From contig NZ_CP017812.1 of assembly GCF_001856685.1 (NCBI RefSeq), forward strand, positions 1,550,001 to 1,614,000: a stretch of 64,000 nucleotides of DNA, written 5' to 3'. This DNA is from Boudabousia tangfeifanii. Lineage in GTDB: Bacteria; Actinomycetota; Actinomycetes; Actinomycetales; Actinomycetaceae. A program made the translations under genes and the position numbers. Shown one piece after another: positions 48,163 through 57,048 of this stretch; within the stretch, counting starts at the first letter, position 1; every line of letters starts with the position of its first letter. The notes under the pieces were generated by a model. The model was given only the letters and a program-made list of their open reading frames with translations. It did not search any database and was not told the DNA's origin.

Positions 48163-49461
48163 TTAATGATTGCTGACTCGTCCAAGTTCGGTGCCCGCAG
48201 CTACGATGCCGCCCTCGACCGGTCCTGCAGAGATCTTTACGGCCGCCGACAATTCAGCCAAAGCCGCTTCAAATTTTTCGGGGGTATCAGTATGCAGCGT
48301 AAATAGTGGACTACCAGCTGTAATCTGTTCACCGGGCTTGGCATGGATCTCTACTCCTGCACCCGCTTGCACACTGTCACTTTGGCGCTCTCGCCCAGCA
48401 CCTAGCCGCCATGCAGCCAAGCCCACCTGCAGAGCATCCATTGAAACAATCGTGCCAGACTCAGAAGCTTGCACCTGCTCAGTATGCCTCGCCACCGGCA
48501 ATGGAGCGTCTACCTCGCCGCCTTGCGCCAGAATCATTTCGCGCCATTTGTCCATCGCCCGACCGTCTTGTAAAGCCGCTCGCACACCACTGGCATCTTT
48601 CCCGGCAGCCTGAATCATTTCTTCAGCTAATCGCACGGTCAAATCGACCACGTCTGCAGGTCCACCACCGGCCAAGACCTCTAAAGATTCACGCACTTCT
48701 AAGGCATTACCAACAGTTAAGCCTAACGGTGTGTTCATGTCAGTGAGCAGCGCGGTCGTTTTAACCCCGAAATCTGCCCCCAAATCAACCATGGTCTGCG
48801 CTAATTCTTTTGCCTGGGACTCTTCTTTCATGAAAGCGCCAGATCCGACCTTCACGTCGAGCACTAGGGCAGCTGTCCCCTCGGCAATCTTCTTCGACAT
48901 GATCGAGGACGCGATTAGCGGAATCGTGGCGACGGTGGCAGTAGTGTCACGTAAAGCGTAAAGCTTGCGATCAGCTGGGGCTAAATCAGCGCCGGCCGCA
49001 CACACCACTGCTCCCGGCCCGTGATCTAGTAGCTGGAAGATTTCATCATTTGAAAGATTTGCGCGCCAACCAGGGATGGCTTCCAATTTATCGAGAGTGC
49101 CCCCGGTATGTCCTAGTCCTCGTCCCGAAAGCTGGGGGACGGCAACTCCAAAGGCAGCCACTAGTGGCCCGAGCGGCAAAGTGATCTTATCGCCAACTCC
49201 CCCAGTGGAATGTTTGTCTGCAGTAGGTTTGCTCAATGAAGAGAAATCTAGCCGTTTACCAGAGGCCAACATGGCGGCTGTCCAAGCCTTAATCTCTTCT
49301 CGGTTCATTCCTTTTAAGAAGATAGCCATGGCTAAGGCAGACATCTGTTCATCGACTACTTCACCTTTGGTGTAAGCGTCAATAGTCCAGTTGATTTCTT
49401 CTTCAGTTAGTTCATGCCCATCACGTTTTTTGGCGATCACATCTACGGCAGCAAACTTCAT
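48163..49461 (-). CDS. deoA: Thymidine/pyrimidine-nucleoside phosphorylase
   Basis: 432 residues. The family signature appears as STGGVGDKITLPLGPLVA with SGRGLGHTGGTLDKLE, and the phosphate-binding VKVGSGAFMK is intact. It cleaves thymidine, and probably uridine, with phosphate to the free base and (deoxy)ribose 1-phosphate. It lies 19 bases after cdd in an operon with the nucleoside ABC transporter. Shine-Dalgarno AAGGAGG is well placed. Confidence 0.95.
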   Translation of the reverse strand: MKFAAVDVIAKKRDGHELTEEEINWTIDAYTKGEVVDEQMSALAMAIFLKGMNREEIKAWTAAMLASGKRLDFSSLSKPTADKHSTGGVGDKITLPLGPLVAAFGVAVPQLSGRGLGHTGGTLDKLEAIPGWRANLSNDEIFQLLDHGPGAVVCAAGADLAPADRKLYALRDTTATVATIPLIASSIMSKKIAEGTAALVLDVKVGSGAFMKEESQAKELAQTMVDLGADFGVKTTALLTDMNTPLGLTVGNALEVRESLEVLAGGGPADVVDLTVRLAEEMIQAAGKDASGVRAALQDGRAMDKWREMILAQGGEVDAPLPVARHTEQVQASESGTIVSMDALQVGLAAWRLGAGRERQSDSVQAGAGVEIHAKPGEQITAGSPLFTLHTDTPEKFEAALAELSAAVKISAGPVEGGIVAAGTELGRVSNH

Positions 49462-49480
49462 CGTTACACGCCTCCTTGGC

Positions 49481-49882
49481 TTAGCGACTAGTCAGGTGGT
49501 CCGGTCCGAATGCTTCGGGCAGAACCTCATTCATAGTTTTTAATCCGGAAGGCATTTTGAGTACCAGTTCCGGCCCTCCATGCTCATACAAGAGCTGTCG
49601 ACAACGACCACAAGGGACCAAAAGGTTTCCTTGTCCGTCAACGCAGAGGAAAGCTACCAGTTTACCACCACCGGTTAACTGAAGTTGACTGATTAAGCCG
49701 CATTCAGCACAGAGGGTGGCACCATAAGCCGCGTTTTCCACGTTGCAACCGGAGACAATCCGGCCGTCCTCGGTTAAAGCGGCGGCCCCAACCTGGTACT
49801 GAGAATATGGCGCATAAGCCTGCTGCATTGCTTTGGTAGCAACTGCTAGCAGCTCCTCCCATTGCACTTCGCTTAGGCTCAT
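49481..49882 (-). CDS. cdd: Cytidine deaminase
   Basis: 133 residues, the short homotetrameric type. Zinc ligands are the Cys of TLCAECG, with the catalytic Glu, and the two cysteines of PCGRCRQLLYE; NVENAAYG binds substrate. It turns (deoxy)cytidine into (deoxy)uridine for DeoA. Its ATG overlaps the stop of the upstream permease gene (ATGA), indicating translational coupling. Confidence 0.96.
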   Translation of the reverse strand: MSLSEVQWEELLAVATKAMQQAYAPYSQYQVGAAALTEDGRIVSGCNVENAAYGATLCAECGLISQLQLTGGGKLVAFLCVDGQGNLLVPCGRCRQLLYEHGGPELVLKMPSGLKTMNEVLPEAFGPDHLTSR

Positions 49883-51171
49883 TCTGGGTAGGCCTTACCT
49901 TCTGCTGCCGGAGCACGCACAGCACCGACGAAACCAGCAACTGCTAGAACGGTAACCACGTAAGGCAACATGAGCATGTATTCGGCAGGAAGCGGCGAAC
50001 CAACTGCCTGCATCACTGAGCCGAGGTTAGTGGCAAAGCCGAACAAGAGAGCCGCGGCAACTGCCCCCTTAGGGTTCCAGCGACCAATAATCATGGCGGC
50101 TAGGGCGATGAAGCCGTTACCACTAGACATGTTCTTGGAGAACGCCAAGGAAGCACCAAGGGTGAAGAAGGCACCACCAAGGCCGGCAAGAGCGGAAGCC
50201 GCAATAACGTTAGTCCAACGCATGCGGTTCACCTTGATGCCAACCGTGTCAGCTGCCTTTGGATGCTCACCACATGCGCGGGTGCGTAAACCCCACTTGG
50301 TGTGGAACAAAGCCCACTGCAAACCGATAACTGCTACGTACATCAGATAAACCAAAATACTTTGGTTGAAGAATAGCGGCCCCAAGAAAGGAATATCGGC
50401 TAGGAATGGGATCCGAAGCTTAGGTAATGAGACGACTTGGTTGAGGGTCGGGCTGGACTTTAGCACTGTGGAGTACATAAAAGAAGTTAGCCCTAAAACC
50501 AGCATGTTCAAAACCACGCCAACAATAATGTGGTCAGTACGTAGCTTAACGGTGAACAAAGCAAGCAGAACGCCAACTAAAGCACCACCTAGAGCTGCGC
50601 CCAAAAGACCGACATACGCGTTATTGGTAAGCGACGCGACAACTGCTCCAAGGAAAGCGCCGAATAGCAACTGACCTTCAATCGCAATGTTGATTACGCC
50701 AGTGCGTTCACACACCACACCTGAAAGTGAACCATAGATCAACGGAATCGAGAGCGTCAAGGCTCCAACAAGTAGCGAAACGATTGGCATACGTGCGTCC
50801 GGCTTACCGGCCACAGTCCAAACTAGGAACGCAAGAACGAACAAAACGCCAACTACGAAGAGCGAGCCCTTCAGCTGTGGCTTGCGCGCAGCGGCCTGCT
50901 TCCAGGAGTAAGCGGCGGCAGCTAGGTTAATCAAGAAGCAGACAATCACCGTCAGTCGCGCATTGAGCACGAGATCAGGGATGTTAAACCAGCTAGTGGC
51001 ACCTTCAAAGGCTAGCCGAGAAACGCCCTCGGCCCGCAAAGCTAGCAAACCGGTCAATAGTGCGAGGACGGAAGTGGTGATCGGGTCACGCAACTTCATC
51101 TTGGTTTTGATGGTAGCCACCGTTGGTTCATTTGGCAGCGACATCTGGGGGGCATTAGTTGCTTGGCTCAT
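49879..51171 (-). CDS. nupQ: Nucleoside ABC transporter permease (NupQ-like)
   Basis: 430 residues, about ten membrane segments, of the BPD_transp_2 family that serves BMP-type nucleoside importers. GSLSGVVCERTGVINIAIEGQ near the middle and the EHPKAADTVGIKV loop (coupling to the ATPase) are diagnostic. It is linked by four-base overlaps to the upstream permease and the downstream cdd. The N-terminal 35 residues are hydrophilic. Confidence 0.92.
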   Translation of the reverse strand: MSQATNAPQMSLPNEPTVATIKTKMKLRDPITTSVLALLTGLLALRAEGVSRLAFEGATSWFNIPDLVLNARLTVIVCFLINLAAAAYSWKQAAARKPQLKGSLFVVGVLFVLAFLVWTVAGKPDARMPIVSLLVGALTLSIPLIYGSLSGVVCERTGVINIAIEGQLLFGAFLGAVVASLTNNAYVGLLGAALGGALVGVLLALFTVKLRTDHIIVGVVLNMLVLGLTSFMYSTVLKSSPTLNQVVSLPKLRIPFLADIPFLGPLFFNQSILVYLMYVAVIGLQWALFHTKWGLRTRACGEHPKAADTVGIKVNRMRWTNVIAASALAGLGGAFFTLGASLAFSKNMSSGNGFIALAAMIIGRWNPKGAVAAALLFGFATNLGSVMQAVGSPLPAEYMLMLPYVVTVLAVAGFVGAVRAPAAEGKAYPE

Positions 51172-52415
51172 TTGCTGGCTCCCTTGGCAGAGGCGCTGAC
51201 AGCCTGGCTGGCAGCTTTCTTGGCTTTAAAGTACTTACGAGCTTCCGAAGCGGCAATCAAAAGCACGATTACTGCTTGGGTCACTTGCACGATGTCGATA
51301 GGAATATTGGCCGAGGCTTGCATGGTAGAACCACCAGCATTGAGGGCACCAAAGAGGAGACCAGCAAGTACCGTCCCAAGTGGCCGGGAACGACCGAGTA
51401 GAGCCACGGTAATCGCATCGAAGCCGAACGAGCCGGCGGTGCCGTTGGTGAGGAAGTGTTCGGTACCAAGCACCGGAGCAGTTGCGGCCAAACCAGCTAG
51501 CGCCCCAGAGATAACCATGGTGGTGAAAATGACTCGGTTAACGTTAATACCAGCAGTAGCTGCGGCCGACGGGTTCTCACCGGCCGCACGCAGCTCAAAG
51601 CCAAAGGTAGAGCGTTCTAGCAACCACCAGACAAAGACTGCAGCCAAAAGAGCAACGATGAAACCCGCGTGCAGTCGGTAGCTACTCCCTAGAAGTGGTG
51701 GATACCAGTCGTTTTCATTGATTTGAATCGATTTAGAGGGAAGCCCGTCACCAATCAAAATCGGCAACTGCAAAAGGCGATTCAGGAACTGGAACGCAAT
51801 CGTGTTGAGCATAATCGTTACGATTACTTCATTGGCTCCAACCCGAGCCTTAAGGTAACCGGGAATCGCACCCCATATCGCGCCACCAATCACGGCCGCT
51901 AGGATAGCCACAATCAGGCCAATCACCGGAGGCAGGTCGAGGTTGACCCCAACGATAGCGGCGAAAATAGCACCGAAGATCAGCTGGCCTTGGACACCAA
52001 TGTTGAACAAGCCGGCTCTGAAAGCCACGGTGATGGCCAAACCGGAAATGATTAGTGGAGTGGCAAAGACTAGGGTTTCAGTGATTGGGGCGAACATGCC
52101 AGCGGCGGTGCTAGCTTGCCAGTCGAAGAGTGAACCGCGGATTAGGGAGGTAAAGAATCCGCTAAATGCGGTACCTGCCGCGGCAAAGAAGTCGGAGGGA
52201 CGGGCAAAGAAGTAGCTGAGGGTCTCTTGGACTTGAGCGTTAAAGAAGACCACGAGTAGGGCGCCGATCAGGAGAGCTAAAACAATGGCTCCGGCAATCG
52301 TGCCAGCATCTGGGCTGAAGATTGACTTCATTACCCGGTTGAAGCGCGAAGGTGCCGCCGGCGTTTCGGGGCTGGACTTTGCGCCAGTTTCTTGGGCTTG
52401 GGGTTCCAGAGTCAC
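51168..52415 (-). CDS. nupP: Nucleoside ABC transporter permease (NupP-like)
   Basis: 415 residues, about nine membrane segments, the partner permease. FRAGLFNIGVQGQ and the GENPSAAATAGINV coupling loop are conserved in this family. It starts at a GTG overlapping the stop of the ATPase gene (GTGA). The C-terminal tail is Lys/Ala-rich. Confidence 0.92.
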   Translation of the reverse strand: MTLEPQAQETGAKSSPETPAAPSRFNRVMKSIFSPDAGTIAGAIVLALLIGALLVVFFNAQVQETLSYFFARPSDFFAAAGTAFSGFFTSLIRGSLFDWQASTAAGMFAPITETLVFATPLIISGLAITVAFRAGLFNIGVQGQLIFGAIFAAIVGVNLDLPPVIGLIVAILAAVIGGAIWGAIPGYLKARVGANEVIVTIMLNTIAFQFLNRLLQLPILIGDGLPSKSIQINENDWYPPLLGSSYRLHAGFIVALLAAVFVWWLLERSTFGFELRAAGENPSAAATAGINVNRVIFTTMVISGALAGLAATAPVLGTEHFLTNGTAGSFGFDAITVALLGRSRPLGTVLAGLLFGALNAGGSTMQASANIPIDIVQVTQAVIVLLIAASEARKYFKAKKAASQAVSASAKGASK

Positions 52416-53956
52416 TTGGCTTCCTCCTGAGTATTTGCTACTCGTGCTTGGGCTTGATCCAGAGGCACCCCAGCCATCATTAGGCCGAGGACGTCACGCG
52501 GGGTATTGGGAGGCACTACGCCTACCACTCGCCCGTGGTACATTACCGCAATCTTATCGGCCAAACCAACGACTTCATCGAGTTCGGTCGAAACGACCAC
52601 GACTGGGATTCCCTCATCGCGTTCGCTAATAATGCGGGAGTGAACGAATTCGATCGAGCCGACGTCGAGACCGCGCGTTGGCTGAGAAACTACAAGCAGT
52701 TCTAACTTCTTCGAGATTTCACGAGCCAAAATAGCTTTTTGCTGGTTACCACCGGACAGAGTGGAGATGCGGTCGTGGATCGAAGTGACACGAACATCGA
52801 ACTCTTCTCGTAGCTTTTCACAATGCTCATTAATCACTGCTGGTCGCATGTTGATGCCTTTAGCAAATGGTTCCTGATCGTATTGATCCAGAATCATGTT
52901 CTCGGCAATCGTAAAGGTGGCAATCATGCCATCGTGGGAACGGTCTTCGGGTACGAATCCGAGGCCGGAAACTAGGCGATCCTTAATCTTAAGTTTGCCG
53001 AGGTCGCGACCATTAAGGGTCAAACTGCCTGCAGCTAACTGTCGCGAGCCGAGGATGGCTTCCGTCAGTTCAGTTTGGCCATTGCCTTGAACACCCGCAA
53101 TACAAAGTACTTCTCCCCCGTGAACGTCAAGAGTGACGTCATCAACGAGCCGCTGGCCGTTGTCGGAGGTTACGGTGAGATTCTTTATTTGGAAAAGGTT
53201 GTCGGTTAGTTTTGGTGCATCCTTGCGAACAGTCAGGTCAACTTCGCGACCGACCATGGCAGAAGCAAGTTCAGTTTCGGAAGCTTGGGGTGATGCGGTG
53301 CCCACGACTTTACCGCGGCGAATCACCGTAATCTGATCGGCAACTGCCTTTACTTCACGCAACTTGTGGGTAATGAGGATGATGGAGGTACCTTGTGCCC
53401 GAAGTTGGCGCATAATCTCCAACAGTTCATCTGTTTCTTGGGGAGTCAGTACCGCGGTAGGTTCGTCCAAAATCAAAACCGAAGCATCACGGCTTAGCGC
53501 TTTGATGATTTCCACACGTTGTTGTGCACCGACTGGCAGGTCTTCGATATAGGCATCGGGATCAATATCGAAGCCGAAACGATCAGAAAGTCGCTTTACT
53601 GTTTCGCGCGCTTTTGCTAAATCTAGGCTTCCAGCTTTGCCAGTAGGTTCATAGCCGAGGGCGACTGATTCAGCCACGGTGAAAACGGGCACTAGCATGA
53701 AGTGCTGGTGAACCATGCCGATTCCCGCTGCGACCGCGTCCCCCGGGCCAGAGAACTTTACTTGTTTGTCGTCGATGAGGATTTGGCCTTCATCTGGCTG
53801 ATACAGACCATAGAGGATATTCATTAGGGTAGATTTACCAGCCCCATTTTCCCCTAGCAGTGCGTGGATAGTGCCTGGTTCTACCACCACATCAATATGG
53901 TCGTTAGCCACTAGCGGACCAAACACCTTAGTTATCCCGCTTAACTCCAGCTTCAT
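52412..53956 (-). CDS. nupO: Nucleoside ABC transporter ATP-binding protein (NupO-like)
   Basis: 514 residues from ATG 53956 (GGAG five bases upstream). Two ABC domains are present. The first has Walker A GENGAGKST and a degenerate signature (LPVGAQQRVE). The second has a degenerate Walker A (VQGNGQTEL) and signature LSGGNQQKAILARE. This asymmetry is normal for the sugar/nucleoside class. It powers import with the two permeases and the BMP lipoprotein. A strong terminator separates it from the upstream bmp gene. Confidence 0.93.
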   Translation of the reverse strand: MKLELSGITKVFGPLVANDHIDVVVEPGTIHALLGENGAGKSTLMNILYGLYQPDEGQILIDDKQVKFSGPGDAVAAGIGMVHQHFMLVPVFTVAESVALGYEPTGKAGSLDLAKARETVKRLSDRFGFDIDPDAYIEDLPVGAQQRVEIIKALSRDASVLILDEPTAVLTPQETDELLEIMRQLRAQGTSIILITHKLREVKAVADQITVIRRGKVVGTASPQASETELASAMVGREVDLTVRKDAPKLTDNLFQIKNLTVTSDNGQRLVDDVTLDVHGGEVLCIAGVQGNGQTELTEAILGSRQLAAGSLTLNGRDLGKLKIKDRLVSGLGFVPEDRSHDGMIATFTIAENMILDQYDQEPFAKGINMRPAVINEHCEKLREEFDVRVTSIHDRISTLSGGNQQKAILAREISKKLELLVVSQPTRGLDVGSIEFVHSRIISERDEGIPVVVVSTELDEVVGLADKIAVMYHGRVVGVVPPNTPRDVLGLMMAGVPLDQAQARVANTQEEAK

Positions 53957-53979
53957 ACAAGCTCCCGATGTGTTCGTGT

Positions 53980-54027
53980 AAAAAAAACAAAGACGTGACC
54001 CTAGCATAATGCCTAGGGCCACGTCTT
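53980..54027 (-). terminator. Strong terminator between bmp and nupO
   Basis: A 17/18-base stem with one internal mismatch (53990-54006 with 54010-54027) and an eight-T run on the minus strand at 53981-53988. It likely lets the binding protein be made in excess over the transporter genes downstream. Confidence 0.88.
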
Positions 54028-54070
54028 GGCTAAAGCTAACTAATGATTGCTCTAGGCAATCACCGTTTTA

Positions 54071-55204
54071 TCACTTCGGGGAGTTCGGGGATTCAACCTT
54101 CAAAGACCCGTCAGCGATCTGCTTGCGTAGTTCGTCGAGCTTGGCGCGCAAGTCATCCGAGACCTTCGAATCGAAGTCGTGGAATGGAGCAATGTCGACA
54201 CCCTTGTTTGCTACGTTACCAACGTATGGGTCAGAGCTGAATGGCTTGCCATCAACTAGATCCTTGGTGGTATCGAAGACAGCTTCGCCGATTAGCTTCA
54301 TCACCGAGGTGAGGATGAGCTTGGAATCGTTCGGGTTGGTGAGGACGCCGTCGGAGTCAACCCAAACCACGGAGATGTTCTTGCCACCATCGTTGGCTTC
54401 CTTAGCAGCTGCCAAAGTACCTGCGCCAACTGGACCAGCAACAGGCATGATGATGTCTGCACCCTGGTTGATGAGGTTGGTGGTAGTAGCCTTGCCCTTG
54501 TTGACATCAGAGAAGTCACCGGTTGCCTGGCCATCCTGCTTATCCTTGTCCCAGCCGAGTAGCTTTACGTCGGTGCCGTGGTCAGCGTTGTAGCGCTTGA
54601 TACCATCAGCAAAACCATCAGCAAAGATAGCGGTGGTAGGAAGTTTCATACCGAGGTAGGTACCAACCTTGCCGGTCTGAGTCATGCCAGCAGCTGCGTA
54701 ACCAGCGAGGAATGCTGCTTCAGCAGTGTTGAAGACTAGTGGCTTGAAGTTAGGTAGCTTGTCTAGTGGCTTGCCGGCCTTCTCATCGAAAGGTTCAGCA
54801 GAGTCAATCAAAGCAAAGTCGACATCTGGGTGAGCCTTAGCAGCGTTGTAGGTGGCAGAAGCCAACTTGAAGCCAACAGCGAAGATCAAGTTGCACTTTT
54901 CGCCGATTAGCTTGTTCAAGTTTGGTTCAAAGTCAGCATCCGAGTTGGATTCGGTGCTGGCGATCTGGATGCCCAATTCTTTCTGAGCACGCTGCAAGCC
55001 TTCGAAACCGGACTGGTTGAAGGACTTATCGTCGAAACCACCTTCGTCAGATACCATACAGGCCTTGAAGTCCTTAGCCGAAGCTACGGGAGCAGCAGTG
55101 CCTTCAGCAGTGGCAGTCTTTTCTGCCTCTGGTGCTGCACTACATGCACCGAGCATAAGTGCGAGGCCAGCGGTTGCTGCCATTGCACGCATAGAGTTTT
55201 TCAT
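54071..55204 (-). CDS. bmp: BMP-family nucleoside-binding lipoprotein
   Basis: 377 residues from ATG 55204, with AAGGAG seven bases upstream; the same frame continues open to 55528, but that part is antisense to rplY's reading and lacks a start signal. The signal peptide ends in lipobox LGAC. BMP (PnrA/Med) family marks include VSDEGGFDDKSFNQS, FAVGFKLA, MPVAGPVGAGT and VVWVDSDG. It binds nucleosides outside the membrane for the NupOPQ transporter. It opens the cluster. Confidence 0.93.
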   Translation of the reverse strand: MKNSMRAMAATAGLALMLGACSAAPEAEKTATAEGTAAPVASAKDFKACMVSDEGGFDDKSFNQSGFEGLQRAQKELGIQIASTESNSDADFEPNLNKLIGEKCNLIFAVGFKLASATYNAAKAHPDVDFALIDSAEPFDEKAGKPLDKLPNFKPLVFNTAEAAFLAGYAAAGMTQTGKVGTYLGMKLPTTAIFADGFADGIKRYNADHGTDVKLLGWDKDKQDGQATGDFSDVNKGKATTTNLINQGADIIMPVAGPVGAGTLAAAKEANDGGKNISVVWVDSDGVLTNPNDSKLILTSVMKLIGEAVFDTTKDLVDGKPFSSDPYVGNVANKGVDIAPFHDFDSKVSDDLRAKLDELRKQIADGSLKVESPNSPK

Positions 55205-55265
55205 TGCGTTTCTCCTTGGTTGTTGCCCCCATAGCGACGGGGACGAGAATATTAATTCCTGTGGA

Positions 55266-55907
55266 TTATTCTTCGGTGTCTTCAGCTTTTTCTTCAGCTT
55301 CAGCGTTTTCTGCGCCTTCTTCACCTTCGCCCTCTTCGCCTTCTTCTTCAGCAGGAAGTTCAACCTGTGGGATGGCGACGGAAGCGACAACAGTTTCTGG
55401 ATCAACACTGGTTTCAATGTTTTCTGGCAAGGTGAGGTCTTCGACGCGAAGTACCGAACCATCTTCGAGGCCTTCGACCGAGATTTCGATGGTTTCTGGG
55501 ATTTCGAATACTGGTGCGGACACAGCAAGGGTCATGGTTTCCAAGGAAGCCACGGTGCCGTCTGCGCTTTCGCCGGTGAGGACGATAGCGACGTCAACGT
55601 CAACCTTTTCAGAGCGGTTGATCGCAAGCAGGTCAACGTGCTGTAGGTTGCGGGTAACTGGGTGACGCTGAACGTCCTTAACCAAAACGAGTTGGCTTTC
55701 GCCGCCTTCGATTTCAACCTGGATAACAGCGTTAGCAGAACCCTTGAGGATCATGAAGATTTCGTGACCTGGAAGGGTAACGTGAATTGGGGCGTCCAAG
55801 TGGGACGAGTAGATAACTGCAGGAACGCGGCCAGCAGCGCGGGTACGGCGGGCGAAGCCCTTACCAAAATCAGAACGAGGCTGTGCAGCCAAACGGTTCA
55901 ATGCCAT
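55266..55907 (-). CDS. rplY: 50S ribosomal protein L25/general stress protein Ctc
   Basis: 213 residues. The N-terminal L25 domain that binds 5S rRNA (about 1-95) is followed by the TL5/Ctc C-terminal beta domain (about 96-180) and a very acidic, Glu/Gly/Ala-rich tail of about 30 residues. This is the long CTC form usual in actinobacteria. The Shine-Dalgarno GGAGG is eight bases upstream and partly inside a leader hairpin. It follows prs after 141 bases, in the common glmU-prs-rplY order. Confidence 0.94.
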   Translation of the reverse strand: MALNRLAAQPRSDFGKGFARRTRAAGRVPAVIYSSHLDAPIHVTLPGHEIFMILKGSANAVIQVEIEGGESQLVLVKDVQRHPVTRNLQHVDLLAINRSEKVDVDVAIVLTGESADGTVASLETMTLAVSAPVFEIPETIEISVEGLEDGSVLRVEDLTLPENIETSVDPETVVASVAIPQVELPAEEEGEEGEGEEGAENAEAEEKAEDTEE

Positions 55908-55915
55908 TTTATTTT

Positions 55916-55949
55916 CCTCCGAGAAGTGAATTTCATTATTCGCCTCGGA
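55916..55949 (-). promoter_or_regulatory. Leader hairpin overlapping the rplY ribosome binding site
   Basis: On the minus strand TCCGAG (55944-55949) pairs with CTCGGA (55918-55923), enclosing a smaller GAAT/ATTC stem. The GGA of the 3' arm belongs to the GGAGG Shine-Dalgarno at 55916-55920. It could allow feedback or temperature-dependent control. Confidence 0.35.
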
Positions 55950-56048
55950 ATGATCGCACTTTCGCGCGGCCTAGTCGATTACGGATCAACCAAAGAAGAT
56001 GGTCTCCCTCGCCGAGGCAACGTCGCTATCCTAGCGGATCACCCCTGA

Positions 56049-57029
56049 TTAGGCGACTCCATCAAACAAAGAAGTGACCGATCCGTCATCGAAGACTTCC
56101 CGAATTGCTTTGGCCAAAAGCGGCGCGATGGAAAGTACGGTGAGCTGCGGGAACTTCTTTTCATCAGTTAATGGCAAAGTATCAGTGATAATCACTTCGC
56201 GAGCGCCGCACTTGGAGAGGCGTTCTGGGGCTGGTCCCGAAAGGACGCCGTGGGTAGCAGCAACAAGCACGTCTTTCGCTCCGGATGCGAGCAATACCTT
56301 TACGGCCTCGGCGATGGTGCCGCCGGTGTCGATTAGGTCATCGGTAATCACACAAGTGCGACCCTGCACGTCACCAACCACACGATTAGCTACAGCCACA
56401 TTGGGTCGGGTGGTATCACGAGTCTTGTGAACGAAAGCTAGTGGGCAGCCGCCGAGCTTTGCGGCCCATTTTTCAGCTACACGGATACGGCCGGCATCTG
56501 GCGAAACAACACATACTTCATCCAAAGAAACGCGGGTCTTTACGTAATCAACTAGGACGTCCATGGCCCATAGGTGATCCACTGGACCATCGAAGTAACC
56601 TTGTTCCTGCGCCGCGTGAAGATCGACGCTCATTAAGCGGTCAGCACCGGCAGTCTTGTAAAGATCAGCGACCAAACGAGCGGAAATAGGTTCGCGGCCT
56701 AGATGCTTTTTATCTTGACGCGAGTATGGGTAGAAAGGAGAAACTACAGTAATACGCTTTGCCGAGGCGCGTTTGAGCGCATCAACCATAATTAGCTGTT
56801 CCATTAGCCATTCATTAATGGGGCTAGTGTGGGACTGAAGCACGAATACGTCGCAACCGCGGACCGACTCATTGAATCGAACGTAGATTTCCCCGTTGGC
56901 AAAGTTGTATGCCGTGGTAGGCAATAGTTCGATGTTTAGGTTTTTAGCGACGTCTTCAGCGAGCTTTGGATGCGCTCGCCCAGAAACTAACACTAAATGC
57001 TTTTCACCAGAGGTGATAATACCTGTCAT
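56049..57029 (-). CDS. prs: Ribose-phosphate pyrophosphokinase
   Basis: 326 residues from ATG 57029 (AAGGAG ten bases upstream; the longer frame lacks a better site). SGRAHPKLAEDVA, NFANGEIYVRF, PFYPYSRQDKKH, SVDLHAAQEQGYF and the PRPP loop TDDLIDTGGTI are all intact. It makes PRPP from ribose 5-phosphate and ATP for purine, pyrimidine, NAD, His and Trp synthesis. It starts 19 bases after the short glmU gene. Confidence 0.96.
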   Translation of the reverse strand: MTGIITSGEKHLVLVSGRAHPKLAEDVAKNLNIELLPTTAYNFANGEIYVRFNESVRGCDVFVLQSHTSPINEWLMEQLIMVDALKRASAKRITVVSPFYPYSRQDKKHLGREPISARLVADLYKTAGADRLMSVDLHAAQEQGYFDGPVDHLWAMDVLVDYVKTRVSLDEVCVVSPDAGRIRVAEKWAAKLGGCPLAFVHKTRDTTRPNVAVANRVVGDVQGRTCVITDDLIDTGGTIAEAVKVLLASGAKDVLVAATHGVLSGPAPERLSKCGAREVIITDTLPLTDEKKFPQLTVLSIAPLLAKAIREVFDDGSVTSLFDGVA

Positions 57030-57048
57030 TGCGGCGCATCTCCTTATT

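Noticed and set aside
55205..55528. N-terminal extension of the BMP lipoprotein frame
   Set aside because: It overlaps rplY on the same strand in another frame, is Lys-rich low complexity, and would place the signal peptide and lipobox in the middle of the protein.
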